This document shows, in pieces, positions 6,712-14,346 of a stretch of DNA of 34,067 bases (its first letter is position 1; every line of letters begins with the position of its first letter). The notes below the pieces were generated by a model. That model did not search any database, had not been told where the DNA came from, and was given only the letters and a program-made list of their open reading frames with translations. The DNA is from JBHELT01 sp046262935 (lineage in GTDB: Bacteria; Actinomycetota; CADDZG01; JAHWKV01): NCBI GenBank assembly GCA_046262935.1, contig JBHELT010000054.1, positions 1-34,067 of the forward strand. The letters run 5' to 3'. Position numbers and translations under genes: made by a program.

Positions 6712-8133
6712 CTAAAGTCCGTTGCCTACGATCTCGTCGCAGCTCAGGTCATGAAGGTGCGACTCTTCGAATGTCCCTAACTGCTTGGAAGCGAGCCCAT
6801 TTTCGTTTGCGCCATTGGCGCAGTCGCCCGGCGTGGGAGATCTGTCCACCACGTAGATGTCTAGTCGTCCGTTGCTGTCACCGGCGGCCACGTCATCGAT
6901 CGCTGCGAGGGCCACGAAGCGTCCGTTGCCATTAAGTGATGGTTCCCTTGCGGCAAATCGTTTACCGGCGGGCGTAAGCGAGGCAACAGAGATCTGGCCC
7001 GACGACATGTCGTAGGCATACACAAATGGATCCAGAGGAGTCGGCCGCGTGTAACCCATTGGTGGAGGTGGCCAAAGCACAGCCGATGTGAAGCTGACAA
7101 ATCTCCCATCTCCACTGAGGGCCGGTCGCCCGCAGCAGCCCGAAGGATCCCGGACGCCAGCGAGAGAGCGGACATCACGGGAGGCTCTCGTGGCAATCTG
7201 TGAATTCATGTCGCGAACGTAGACGTCACCGATTTGGTTGAGATCGCCAGCCTCGAGTCGATCCTTGCTCACAAAGGCAATCCTTTGACCGTCATCTGAG
7301 ATTGCAGGTAGTGAGCCGTCAGATTGGACCCCCGCGAAATCGGCCGACACCAATCGTGTTGTACCAAGGGCGAGGTCCCGAACAAAGACGCTCTCGGAAG
7401 GACCGACTTCTGCAGTACCTATCACGCTTGCGTCTAGTTTGATAGTGGGCATGGAGGACGAGAAGGCAACGAACCTTCCATCGGCCGATATTGCTGGGGA
7501 ATCTGCTCTATCTAGTTCCTCTCCATGTGTTCCGACCGACACCAGATCTGTGATACCGAGGGAGAGGTCATAACGATAGATTCCTTGATAGGGGCTCCCG
7601 GGAGTCGGCTGCTTAAACACAACGTACCGCCCGTCGGCCGAAATAGCCGGACTGTGAGCGTCACCGTCGAACGAGGGCACTCTTATAGTAGTGCCGTTGC
7701 TGACGTCCCGAACGAATACATCAAGACCTTGCTTCTTGTCGTCCGTTCCCATTGATCCGAAACATGTGAATGCGACGACGTTTCCATCAGCGGATACGGA
7801 TGGACCCCAAAAATCAATACCGCACGAATCGTCCTGATGCGTCCCATCGACGCGTCTGGAAATCAGCTCCAGAGTTCTCGTAGCTCGATCGAAACGAAAG
7901 ACATCGGGAAAGAAACTCTGGTCATCAGGATGCAGCCCGGTTGAAGCCGACTGGAACACCACGAACCGGCCATCACCGCTTATCGAGGGGTATTCAGCGT
8001 AAAAGTTATTTCCTTCTGTACCTGACGATGTGACAGATACTCTCTCGATCGAACCCGTATCGGCGCTTGCCGAGGGCAGAACGGCGAAGGCTAGTCCGAC
8101 CAGCAGCGGGGGGAGAATTTTGCGGAAAACCAT
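6712..8133 (-). CDS. Exported TolB/PD40-type beta-propeller protein
   Basis: The 473-residue protein begins with a typical signal peptide (basic MVFRK, hydrophobic core, then SASA before residue 25) and is probably exported. At least six repeats follow the pattern PxISxDGRxVxFxS followed by DVxVRD. That is the PD40/TolB-like propeller repeat, with one blade per roughly 45-60 residues. Many actinobacterial genomes encode such secreted propellers of unknown function. The C-terminal 40 residues, after IYVVDRSPTP, leave the repeat pattern and contain two cysteines. ATG 8131-8133 is the start that includes the signal peptide; no strong ribosome binding site is seen. Its link to the neighbouring defence genes is only positional. 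Confidence 0.8.
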   Translation of the reverse strand: MVFRKILPPLLVGLAFAVLPSASADTGSIERVSVTSSGTEGNNFYAEYPSISGDGRFVVFQSASTGLHPDDQSFFPDVFRFDRATRTLELISRRVDGTHQDDSCGIDFWGPSVSADGNVVAFTCFGSMGTDDKKQGLDVFVRDVSNGTTIRVPSFDGDAHSPAISADGRYVVFKQPTPGSPYQGIYRYDLSLGITDLVSVGTHGEELDRADSPAISADGRFVAFSSSMPTIKLDASVIGTAEVGPSESVFVRDLALGTTRLVSADFAGVQSDGSLPAISDDGQRIAFVSKDRLEAGDLNQIGDVYVRDMNSQIATRASRDVRSLAGVRDPSGCCGRPALSGDGRFVSFTSAVLWPPPPMGYTRPTPLDPFVYAYDMSSGQISVASLTPAGKRFAAREPSLNGNGRFVALAAIDDVAAGDSNGRLDIYVVDRSPTPGDCANGANENGLASKQLGTFEESHLHDLSCDEIVGNGL

Positions 8134-8267
8134 GTCTCAATCATTCGCCGCCGCAAACCCAAATCCTCCTTTCCTCATCTCAGTGACCGAAATGTCCAAT
8201 TCCCTTTGTAGCCACGCGCAAGCGCAGCTGCCTCCCCCGGGGGGACCGACTCCTCGACAGATGCCCT

Positions 8268-8307
8268 ATCGCGTCGCGCCTCCTCTAGGCACAAGGCGCG
8301 ACGCGAT
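8268..8307. repeat. 14-bp perfect inverted repeat upstream of integrase module
   Basis: ATCGCGTCGCGCCT at 8268-8281 pairs exactly with AGGCGCGACGCGAT at 8294-8307 across a 12-base spacer. It lies between the divergent propeller gene and the small ORF at 8415. It could be an operator, a terminator-like hairpin (no T-run follows) or an integrase-related site. Confidence 0.75.
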
Positions 8308-8325
8308 TGAGCGTGAAATCGTTGC

Positions 8326-8358
8326 GCGTCGCGCTCGCGTCGCGCCTGCGTCGCGCCG
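8326..8358 (+). repeat. Three helically phased 11-bp repeats (GCGTCGCGCYB)
   Basis: GCGTCGCGCT, GCGTCGCGCC and GCGTCGCGCC start at 8326, 8337 and 8348, exactly 11 bp apart. The same 10-mer also occurs at 8271 and, inverted, at 8295. A period of about one helical turn is what a cooperatively binding protein would need. The array is 57 bp upstream of ATG 8415. Confidence 0.7.
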
Positions 8359-8414
8359 AAAGTTGGGGTCCAAAACGTTACGAACGCGATGCTAACTCAC
8401 CTTTGTGGGGTGAG

Positions 8415-8843
8415 ATGAGAAAACATACACAGAGCGCTGAGATTTCAAAGGGACGGGAGGCCGAAGAGGGCCGACTCCAAAAACAGTATCCCGCCCAGTA
8501 TCCCGCCCAGTATCCCGCCCACTATCCCGCCCAATCGCCAGTGGGCGGGGTCAGGGGTACCAATAACCCCAGGTCGGAGGACGTTTCACCCCGCCCAGTC
8601 GATGTAGGGGTTCGTTCTATATCTAATAGAACGAAGGATGCTTCTAAAGGTTCAGAGGCCAGAGCTAGGCGCAAGCCCAAAGAAACGATCTCGTTGACGC
8701 TTGAAGCAAAGCCACTACATCCAGAGGATCCGAGGTTCAGAGCCCTGCTAGAAGTCTTGTTCGGTTCCGATCGAAGTGTCGGTTCCACTTGGTACTCTCC
8801 GGCTCAACCCGCGGTTGGAGGTAAGGACTATGACGATGACTAA
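8415..8843 (+). CDS. Small unknown protein coupled to the serine integrase
   Basis: From ATG 8415 (weak GGGGTGAG upstream) the product has 142 residues; the frame is open further, to 8307. I do not recognise the family. It is basic and low-complexity, with a run of YPA repeats (residues about 24-40) encoded by the 12-bp DNA repeats at 8484-8531. It then has a more ordered end containing LHPEDPRFRALLEVLFG and an acidic tail. Its TAA (8841-8843) overlaps the integrase start (8830) by 14 bases, which suggests translational coupling. It could be an accessory or directionality protein for the integrase. The alternative is that only the last 60 or so residues are meaningful coding sequence. Confidence 0.5.
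   Translation: MRKHTQSAEISKGREAEEGRLQKQYPAQYPAQYPAHYPAQSPVGGVRGTNNPRSEDVSPRPVDVGVRSISNRTKDASKGSEARARRKPKETISLTLEAKPLHPEDPRFRALLEVLFGSDRSVGSTWYSPAQPAVGGKDYDDD
8484..8531 (+). repeat. Four 12-bp tandem repeats (CAGTATCCCGCC)
   Basis: Units at 8484, 8496 and 8508 are identical, and the fourth at 8520 has one change (CACTATCCCGCC). The length is in frame with the ORF at 8415 and encodes QYPA repeats. The last unit runs into an inverted repeat, CCCGCCCA (8526-8533) and TGGGCGGG (8542-8549). The units are too short and have no spacers, so this is not CRISPR. Confidence 0.9.
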
Positions 8844-10416
8844 AGAAACCATGAGACCAGCCGTATACGTTCGGGTATCGACCGAGGAACAAGCCCAGAC
8901 CGGGACATCGCTTCGCACCCAGATCGATTCACTCAAAGGTGACTTGAAGTCGGAGAAGGCCGTTGTTCCACTGCTGTTCATCGACGACGGCTACTCCGGC
9001 GCCACTCCGCATCGGCCCGGTCTCATGGAGCTCGAGACGGCCATCGCCGAGGGCAAGGTCTCTGAGGTCCGCATCACTGCACTCGATCGACTGTCACGCG
9101 ATCTGGTGCTACAAGAGACACTTCTCAGCAGATGGGCTAAGCAGGGCGTCACTTTCATCTCTCAGCGCGAACCGGATCTGGGCCTCAACGATCCGACTCG
9201 GGTGCTCATCCGTCAGGTTCTGGGCGCTATCTCGCAGTACGAACGATCAGTGATCGCGGGTCGGATGCTCGCCGGCAGGATCGCACGAGCCCGGCAGGGT
9301 TACTGGCCTGGTGGCAAGGCGCCCTTCGGCCTCGTACTCGACGGTGAACCTCCGCGCGCAGTCATCGATCCAGACAAAGCTGAAGTGATTCGGGAAGCTG
9401 GCCTTCGGATACTCAAAGGGGAGCGGGCTGCTTGGGTCGCCGAGGATCTTAATCGTCGAAATGTAGAGGGTCCGGGCGGAAAGGGCTGGGAGAGCGGATA
9501 TCTATCTCGGATGCTTCGAAACTCCGCCTACAAGGGTGAAGCTCGATATCGGGTTCGTGAGTTCATGGAACCAAAAACCAGGCGCAAGTCGGAGCATGCG
9601 GTCCGAGGGACCAAGAACACTGCACAGATTCGGCCTGAGGCAGAGTGGGTCACATTCGAGGTACCGGCGATCTTCACCGATGCGGAGTGGGAAGCCATTC
9701 AGACCGAACTTGGCAAGCGGGGAATGCCCAAACGCGAGGCAGAGGCGTATCTGCTTTCGCGCCGATTCGAGTCAGCTTGTGGAGCGAGCTACCACGGCAA
9801 CCGTGGCAACGGAAACGCTCGATACCTATGTAGTCGAAGGATCAATCGCAAGAAAACCGGGGATGAGGACTGTGGTTGTTCGCAGGTGCCTGCCGAGCAG
9901 ATCGACTCGGCGGTTTGGCGAGGGATCGCAGAAGTCTTGTTCGAACCAGAACGCCTTTCGGCTATCGCGCTCGAGGAGCTCCGACGCCGAGGTATCGCCG
10001 ACAGCGAGGACAAGATGCAAGCGCGGCTTCGATCACTCGACCGAGCCATCGTGAAGAAGCGGGAGTCTCTAACCCGCCTCATCAGCTTCCATGCGGAGAA
10101 CGAAACGCTCATCGAGGAAGATTTCGTGAGAGCAGCAGGCTCGATGCGGCGAAGGATCGAACAACTCGAACAGGAGCGCGCCAACGTGCTTCGTTTCCTG
10201 CCGGGGGCCCAAGCCTCAGAGGATCAGCGCGCCATCGAAGCCATCGCGTCAGAAGTGCGTGAGAGGCTTCAGACGCTCTCGTTCGAAGAAAAGCAAAGGG
10301 TTCTTGCGTTATTAGATGTCCGAGTCAATGTCGATGAATACGGGCACCTGAAGGGTTCCTTGAGTGCTCCGCAAGTCGATCAAAGGAAAGTAGCTAAGAA
10401 TACATCCTCTCGATGA
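8830..10416 (+). CDS. Large serine recombinase (integrase)
   Basis: The 528-residue protein starts at ATG 8830 behind GGAGG (8817-8821, eight-base spacing). The N-terminal resolvase domain has the nucleophile Ser17 in YVRVSTEEQ, with DRLSRD and the AISQYERS helix further on. A recombinase domain follows (YWPGGKAPFGLVLD through SRMLRNSAYKG), then a zinc-ribbon region with Cys in SACGAS, YLCSRR and EDCGCS, and a long coiled coil near residues 395-450. This is the layout of phage and ICE serine integrases that join attP and attB. The stop codon lies 23 bases inside the antisense 3' end of the acyl-CoA ligase gene. An attachment core is therefore likely nearby, although no duplicated core was found in the window. 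Confidence 0.95.
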   Translation: MTMTKETMRPAVYVRVSTEEQAQTGTSLRTQIDSLKGDLKSEKAVVPLLFIDDGYSGATPHRPGLMELETAIAEGKVSEVRITALDRLSRDLVLQETLLSRWAKQGVTFISQREPDLGLNDPTRVLIRQVLGAISQYERSVIAGRMLAGRIARARQGYWPGGKAPFGLVLDGEPPRAVIDPDKAEVIREAGLRILKGERAAWVAEDLNRRNVEGPGGKGWESGYLSRMLRNSAYKGEARYRVREFMEPKTRRKSEHAVRGTKNTAQIRPEAEWVTFEVPAIFTDAEWEAIQTELGKRGMPKREAEAYLLSRRFESACGASYHGNRGNGNARYLCSRRINRKKTGDEDCGCSQVPAEQIDSAVWRGIAEVLFEPERLSAIALEELRRRGIADSEDKMQARLRSLDRAIVKKRESLTRLISFHAENETLIEEDFVRAAGSMRRRIEQLEQERANVLRFLPGAQASEDQRAIEAIASEVRERLQTLSFEEKQRVLALLDVRVNVDEYGHLKGSLSAPQVDQRKVAKNTSSR

Positions 10417-12193
10417 CGTCGGCGTACTTCTCGTTGATGGTCTTGCGTTTCACTTTGAGGGTCGGCGTGATCTCTTCGGCATCTTGAGTGAAGTCCCGCG
10501 GCAGCACACTCCACTTCTTGATCTGTTCCGCGTGCGAAAGTTTCTCGTTCACCCTTTCGACCACTTTGCCGACCGCTTCCAACACCACCTTGTTCTCGGC
10601 CAGCTCGGTTATGTCGTCGAATTCGATGCCTTGTTCCTTGGCCCACTTCGGCACCACGTCAGGATCGAGCGTCAATAGGGCCGTCGGGAATGGACGCCGG
10701 TCCCCTATCACCACGGCTTGACCGATCAGCGGGTCGAACTTCAACTTGCCCTCGATCTCTTGCGGAGCGATGTACTTGCCACCCGCGGTCTTGATGAGGT
10801 CTTTCTTGCGGTCGGTGATCTTCAGGTAGCCCGCGCTGTCCAATTCGCCGACGTCTCCGGTGCGAAGGAACCCATCTTCAGTCAATGTTTCGGCACTTGC
10901 CTTCTCATTCTTGTAGTAACCCTTCATGACGTTCGGGCCACGCACCAAGATCTCACCGTCGCCATCGAACTTCAGTTCCAAACCGGGGATAGGGGGCCCA
11001 ACGGTTCCGATGCGCGCCTTGCCTGGAGGGTTCACCGACGTTGGCGCGTTGTCTTCGGTCTGCCCGTAACCTTCGACCAGGTCGATGCCGATCGCGTGGA
11101 TGAACTTGATGATCTCGGGCTCTATCGGGGCGGCCCCCGTGATCGCGAATCTCACTTGGTCCATCCCAAGGCCATCGCGGAGCTTCGACAGCACCATACG
11201 GTTCAGCACTGAGTAACGCAGTTTCATCATGAACGGCACCGGCTTGCCATCTTGCTCAAGAGCTACCTTCTCCAGACCAAGGGCGATCGCCTTTTCGATG
11301 AGGGCTTTGCGCTCATGCGCTGCAACCTTGGCTTTCACTCCCATGTAGAACTTCTCGTACACGCGCGGCACACCGATGAAGAAGGTTGGACGGCATTCCT
11401 GCATGTTTGGAAGCAGTTGTTCGATCGACTCGGCGAACCAAACATCAACACCGTGATAGATACCGCCCCAATCGGAGGTGAGTCTTTCGAAGATGTGCGA
11501 AAGCGGAAGGTAGGAGATGACCCGCTCGGCCCCCTCGTGGAAAGGAAGCACCTGCCCCAAACTTCCGAGCGTCCATGCGAATCCGCCGTGCGAAAGCATG
11601 GTTCCCTTCGGGTCTCCCGTCGTTCCAGATGTGTAAACCAAAGTGGCGAGGTCGTCGGGAACCACTGCCGCGATCCTTTGATCAAGGACGGAGGCATCGG
11701 CCTTCTCCTGCTCCCTGCCCAAACGGCGAAGTTCATCCAACGAGATCACCAATTCACTCTCGTCGGCCCCCTCACCGGTGAACACGATGACCTTGCGGAG
11801 CGATGGCAACTCGTCTTTGACCTTCAAGACCTTCTCGAGTTGGTCCAGGTTCTCGACGATCGCAACGCTCGACTCCGAGTGACCGATGACGTATTGGACC
11901 TGCGAAGGCGAGTTAGTCACATAGATGGGAACACTGACGGCCCCGGCCAGCATGATGCCGACGTCGGCGATATGCCACTCAGACCTGTTGGCTGAGAGCA
12001 AACACACGCACGCATCCTTGTCAACGCCGAGGCTGATCAGGCCATTGGCCACTTCCCTCGCCTGCACGCCGAACTCACGGAAGGTAGTTGGTTTCCACTG
12101 ACCACTCTGCTTGGAACGAAGCGCAACGAAATCTGGTGTCTTGGCAACCCGGTTGAGGAATATCTCAACGAGGGTCTTCCCCGGCACGGGCAT
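10394..12193 (-). CDS. fadD: Long-chain acyl-CoA synthetase (AMP-dependent, FadD15-like)
   Basis: This 599-residue adenylate-forming enzyme activates a fatty acid with ATP and CoA. Motif A3 TLVYTSGTTGDPKG lies near residues 184-197. Further motifs are GYGQTED, the hinge region RTGDVGELD and the catalytic-lysine region DRKKDLIKTAGGKY. Length and motifs fit bacterial long-chain acyl-CoA synthetases. The ATG start has GGGGAGGT upstream. The normal C-terminal end EKYADVIERMYS is intact even though the integrase ORF overlaps its last 23 bases from the other strand, so an insertion at this point would have preserved the gene. The fadD symbol denotes the family; the chain-length preference is not visible. 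Confidence 0.92.
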   Translation of the reverse strand: MPVPGKTLVEIFLNRVAKTPDFVALRSKQSGQWKPTTFREFGVQAREVANGLISLGVDKDACVCLLSANRSEWHIADVGIMLAGAVSVPIYVTNSPSQVQYVIGHSESSVAIVENLDQLEKVLKVKDELPSLRKVIVFTGEGADESELVISLDELRRLGREQEKADASVLDQRIAAVVPDDLATLVYTSGTTGDPKGTMLSHGGFAWTLGSLGQVLPFHEGAERVISYLPLSHIFERLTSDWGGIYHGVDVWFAESIEQLLPNMQECRPTFFIGVPRVYEKFYMGVKAKVAAHERKALIEKAIALGLEKVALEQDGKPVPFMMKLRYSVLNRMVLSKLRDGLGMDQVRFAITGAAPIEPEIIKFIHAIGIDLVEGYGQTEDNAPTSVNPPGKARIGTVGPPIPGLELKFDGDGEILVRGPNVMKGYYKNEKASAETLTEDGFLRTGDVGELDSAGYLKITDRKKDLIKTAGGKYIAPQEIEGKLKFDPLIGQAVVIGDRRPFPTALLTLDPDVVPKWAKEQGIEFDDITELAENKVVLEAVGKVVERVNEKLSHAEQIKKWSVLPRDFTQDAEEITPTLKVKRKTINEKYADVIERMYS

Positions 12194-12239
12194 GGGTACC
12201 TCCCCTAGCTTGTCTTGTCTCTAGTCTAATAGGGCAAAG

Positions 12240-13094
12240 CTAAAGCACGGCCGAAAGGCGATTGGACGACACGAAGGCATCGGTCATATAGAAGGCCTCG
12301 CGAGTAAGGGCCCTAGTCTTGCGGCTGAAGACCACCGACAGTTCCCGTCGGCCATCGGGATAGTGAAGGAACACCTTGATCGTGCTGGCATCGATCTCGA
12401 ACTCATTCCACGAGGACGGAGTGAGTCCACGCAGCCTCTTGGTAGAACACGTGCCCGAGTTTGCGATCAAGATCCCGTTGATCCCCCAGAAGAATGGGAC
12501 ATGTTTGTGCCCAGAGACGATCAGATCGATGTCGAGCGTGCTGAGATGCGCCAACAGGTCGCCTGCATCGTGAACGATATTTCTTTCACGACCAGTGCCA
12601 GGTATGGAGACCAGATGGTGATGGATCGCGAATATCTTGATGTCATCTGGGTCATCGAACTGCGAAACGATCCAGGGGTACCGGTCACGGCCAACGCGCC
12701 CTTCGTTGACGTCGGGTTCCGATGAATCAACCCCGATCACCGTGAATCCGGTTGCCCGAAGCCTCTCAGCCCTTTGACCATCGAATCCGACCCTGAACCG
12801 AGAGAAGCGGCTGCCGAAGAATCTTTCGAAGTGAACCCAGCCAACGTTTCGCGCGTCGTGGTTGCCCGGGATGATGAGTTTCGCAGGTTCTATCTGCGAG
12901 ATGATGCCCGCGGCCTCGATGTACTCCTCTTCATAACCCGCCGCGGTGAGATCGCCTGCCACGATCACGACATCGGGTTGCATCTTGTTGATCGTTTCGA
13001 TGATCCGGGCCATGAGGTCATGTTGGAAACTCTGTTCCCCGGCATGTATGTCAGAGATCTGAGCGATCCGAAGCGGAACATCTGAATACGACAT
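12240..13094 (-). CDS. Calcineurin-like metallophosphoesterase (CpdA-type)
   Basis: The 284-residue protein has the full motif set of the family: ISDIHAGE, VAGDLTAAG, IPGNHDARN, IHHHL and VSGHKH, which bind two metals. These are the motifs of class III cyclic-nucleotide phosphodiesterases such as CpdA and Rv0805. Other phosphodiesters remain possible. The start is ATG 13092-13094 with AAGGG upstream. It is divergent from a cyclic-nucleotide-binding protein (13136), with only 41 bases between the starts. A shared role in cAMP or cGMP handling is therefore plausible. No signal peptide is visible, so it is probably cytoplasmic. Confidence 0.88.
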   Translation of the reverse strand: MSYSDVPLRIAQISDIHAGEQSFQHDLMARIIETINKMQPDVVIVAGDLTAAGYEEEYIEAAGIISQIEPAKLIIPGNHDARNVGWVHFERFFGSRFSRFRVGFDGQRAERLRATGFTVIGVDSSEPDVNEGRVGRDRYPWIVSQFDDPDDIKIFAIHHHLVSIPGTGRERNIVHDAGDLLAHLSTLDIDLIVSGHKHVPFFWGINGILIANSGTCSTKRLRGLTPSSWNEFEIDASTIKVFLHYPDGRRELSVVFSRKTRALTREAFYMTDAFVSSNRLSAVL

Positions 13095-13135
13095 GGTGCA
13101 GCCCTTCTTGGAGTCGGCCTGAGTAGGATATAGCC

Positions 13136-13582
13136 ATGGACAAGAGAGTTCCCCACAGCCTCGTTCAAACGCTGGGCTCGCTGCCCGACTTCGCGGGACT
13201 GGACGAAGAAGACCTGCTGACGATCGCGGGCGAGAGCATGAACCTGGGATGGAACAGTGGCAGCATCATCTTCAAACGCGGGGACCAAGCAGAGGCCCTC
13301 TACCTGGTAGTAAGCGGCGAATGCTCCATCCACGATGGCGACCACCCGTCGGCTGGCGAAGTGGCGCACCCCAAAGCTGGCGACTCATTCGGCGAGATGT
13401 CGCTGCTGCTCAATGCAACGCACTCGCGGACCGCGACGGCGGTCACCGACTGCGAACTGTTGGTGCTCCCGAAGGAATCGTTCACCAAACTGCTCGACTC
13501 GAACCCCAAACTGGCCGCGCACTTCGCAGGCGTGGCCGAGGGAAGACATGCCCCTGCATTGAAGAACGCATCGTCTGCCTAG
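13136..13582 (+). CDS. Stand-alone cyclic nucleotide-binding domain protein
   Basis: The 148-residue protein is a single Crp-type cNMP-binding beta-roll. LGSLPDFAGLDEEDL leads into GSIIFKRGDQAEALYLVVSG, and the phosphate-binding cassette reads GDSFGEMSLL followed by HSRTATAV. The cassette Glu and the Arg six residues after Leu-Leu are retained, so nucleotide binding is credible. There is no helix-turn-helix or other output domain, so it cannot bind DNA as Crp does; it may act by protein contact or as a ligand sink. It is divergent from the CpdA-type phosphodiesterase. The start is ATG 13136 with AGGA upstream. Confidence 0.88.
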   Translation: MDKRVPHSLVQTLGSLPDFAGLDEEDLLTIAGESMNLGWNSGSIIFKRGDQAEALYLVVSGECSIHDGDHPSAGEVAHPKAGDSFGEMSLLLNATHSRTATAVTDCELLVLPKESFTKLLDSNPKLAAHFAGVAEGRHAPALKNASSA

Positions 13583-13584
13583 GT

Positions 13585-14346
13585 TCACCTGGGCCTCAGC
13601 CGCGTCGCTTTCTGAGATTCAACTGATGATTCAGCGAGTTTCTGGGCAGCCTGAGTTTGACGCGCCGCGAGTTCGGCAGTCAGTTGCGTGATGCGCGTTG
13701 ATACGTCTGTGGTTGAGACCGAATACGACTTGCTTGCCTCTGGTTTGGTTCTGAATTGGCCCTGAGCCTGGGCTTTCAAGAACGCATCGGTCTTGTCGAA
13801 AAGTTCCGTATACATGACGACCCCGCGAGAGATCGGCTCATTCATCTTTCCGAATAGAACGAAACTGTCGATGAAAGTCTGCAGTGACCTGTGGAGTGCG
13901 ACGAGGAAAGCCGAGTCGGCCGACGATCTCACCAGGACCCGAAGCCGGGAGACAAGAGCCAAATCTTGTCGGGCCTCGGTGATGATCTTCAGCGTATCGC
14001 GGGGCAACACATTGACTGTTGCCTCAGCTTTCTTGCGAATCTCGCCGATCCCTGCGAACTTGGTTCTTGCCTGATCGATGCCCGATCCATCTGCCACTCT
14101 GGCCAATTTCAAAACGTCTTCTAACGAAACGAAGTAATCGCGGATGATCACGCGATGCTTCTGCCAAGTGTCTTGCAGGGTCTTCAGATGCGAGGATCGA
14201 TCGTTCAGCTGAGCCTTGATGCTGTTGGCTTCGCGTTTGGCTTGTACCGATGGCAGGCGATAACCGGCGATGACCATTGCGCCCGTGCCCAACGCGATCA
14301 CTGCGCAATAGGCGGCGAGGCCGATGCGAAATCTCCTGAAGGCCAC
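13585..14346 (-). CDS. Membrane-anchored coiled-coil protein of unknown function
   Basis: I do not recognise the family. The product is 253 residues with one N-terminal hydrophobic helix (residues about 8-27) followed by a long, mostly helical, polar domain. The helix probably anchors the protein with the rest outside the cytoplasm, or it acts as an uncleaved signal. The C-terminal 50 residues are rich in Ala, Gln, Thr and Ser (TAELAARQTQAAQKL) and look like coiled coil. The GTG start follows the sepH stop directly (TAG then GTG), which suggests cotranscription and coupling with sepH. A cell-division link is inferred from that position only. Its stop is two bases from the convergent cNMP-binding gene. 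Confidence 0.65.
   Translation of the reverse strand: MAFRRFRIGLAAYCAVIALGTGAMVIAGYRLPSVQAKREANSIKAQLNDRSSHLKTLQDTWQKHRVIIRDYFVSLEDVLKLARVADGSGIDQARTKFAGIGEIRKKAEATVNVLPRDTLKIITEARQDLALVSRLRVLVRSSADSAFLVALHRSLQTFIDSFVLFGKMNEPISRGVVMYTELFDKTDAFLKAQAQGQFRTKPEASKSYSVSTTDVSTRITQLTAELAARQTQAAQKLAESSVESQKATRLRPR

Noticed and set aside
8484..8531. Tandem repeats that could suggest a CRISPR array
   Set aside because: The units are only 12 bp, directly adjacent with no unique spacers, and in frame as QYPA codons.
8748..8981. Minus-strand ORF over the integrase start
   Set aside because: It overlaps the well-supported integrase start with its strong ribosome binding site and shows no domain.
11252..11995. 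247-residue plus-strand ORF
   Set aside because: It lies entirely antisense to the well-supported acyl-CoA ligase gene and shows no domain pattern.
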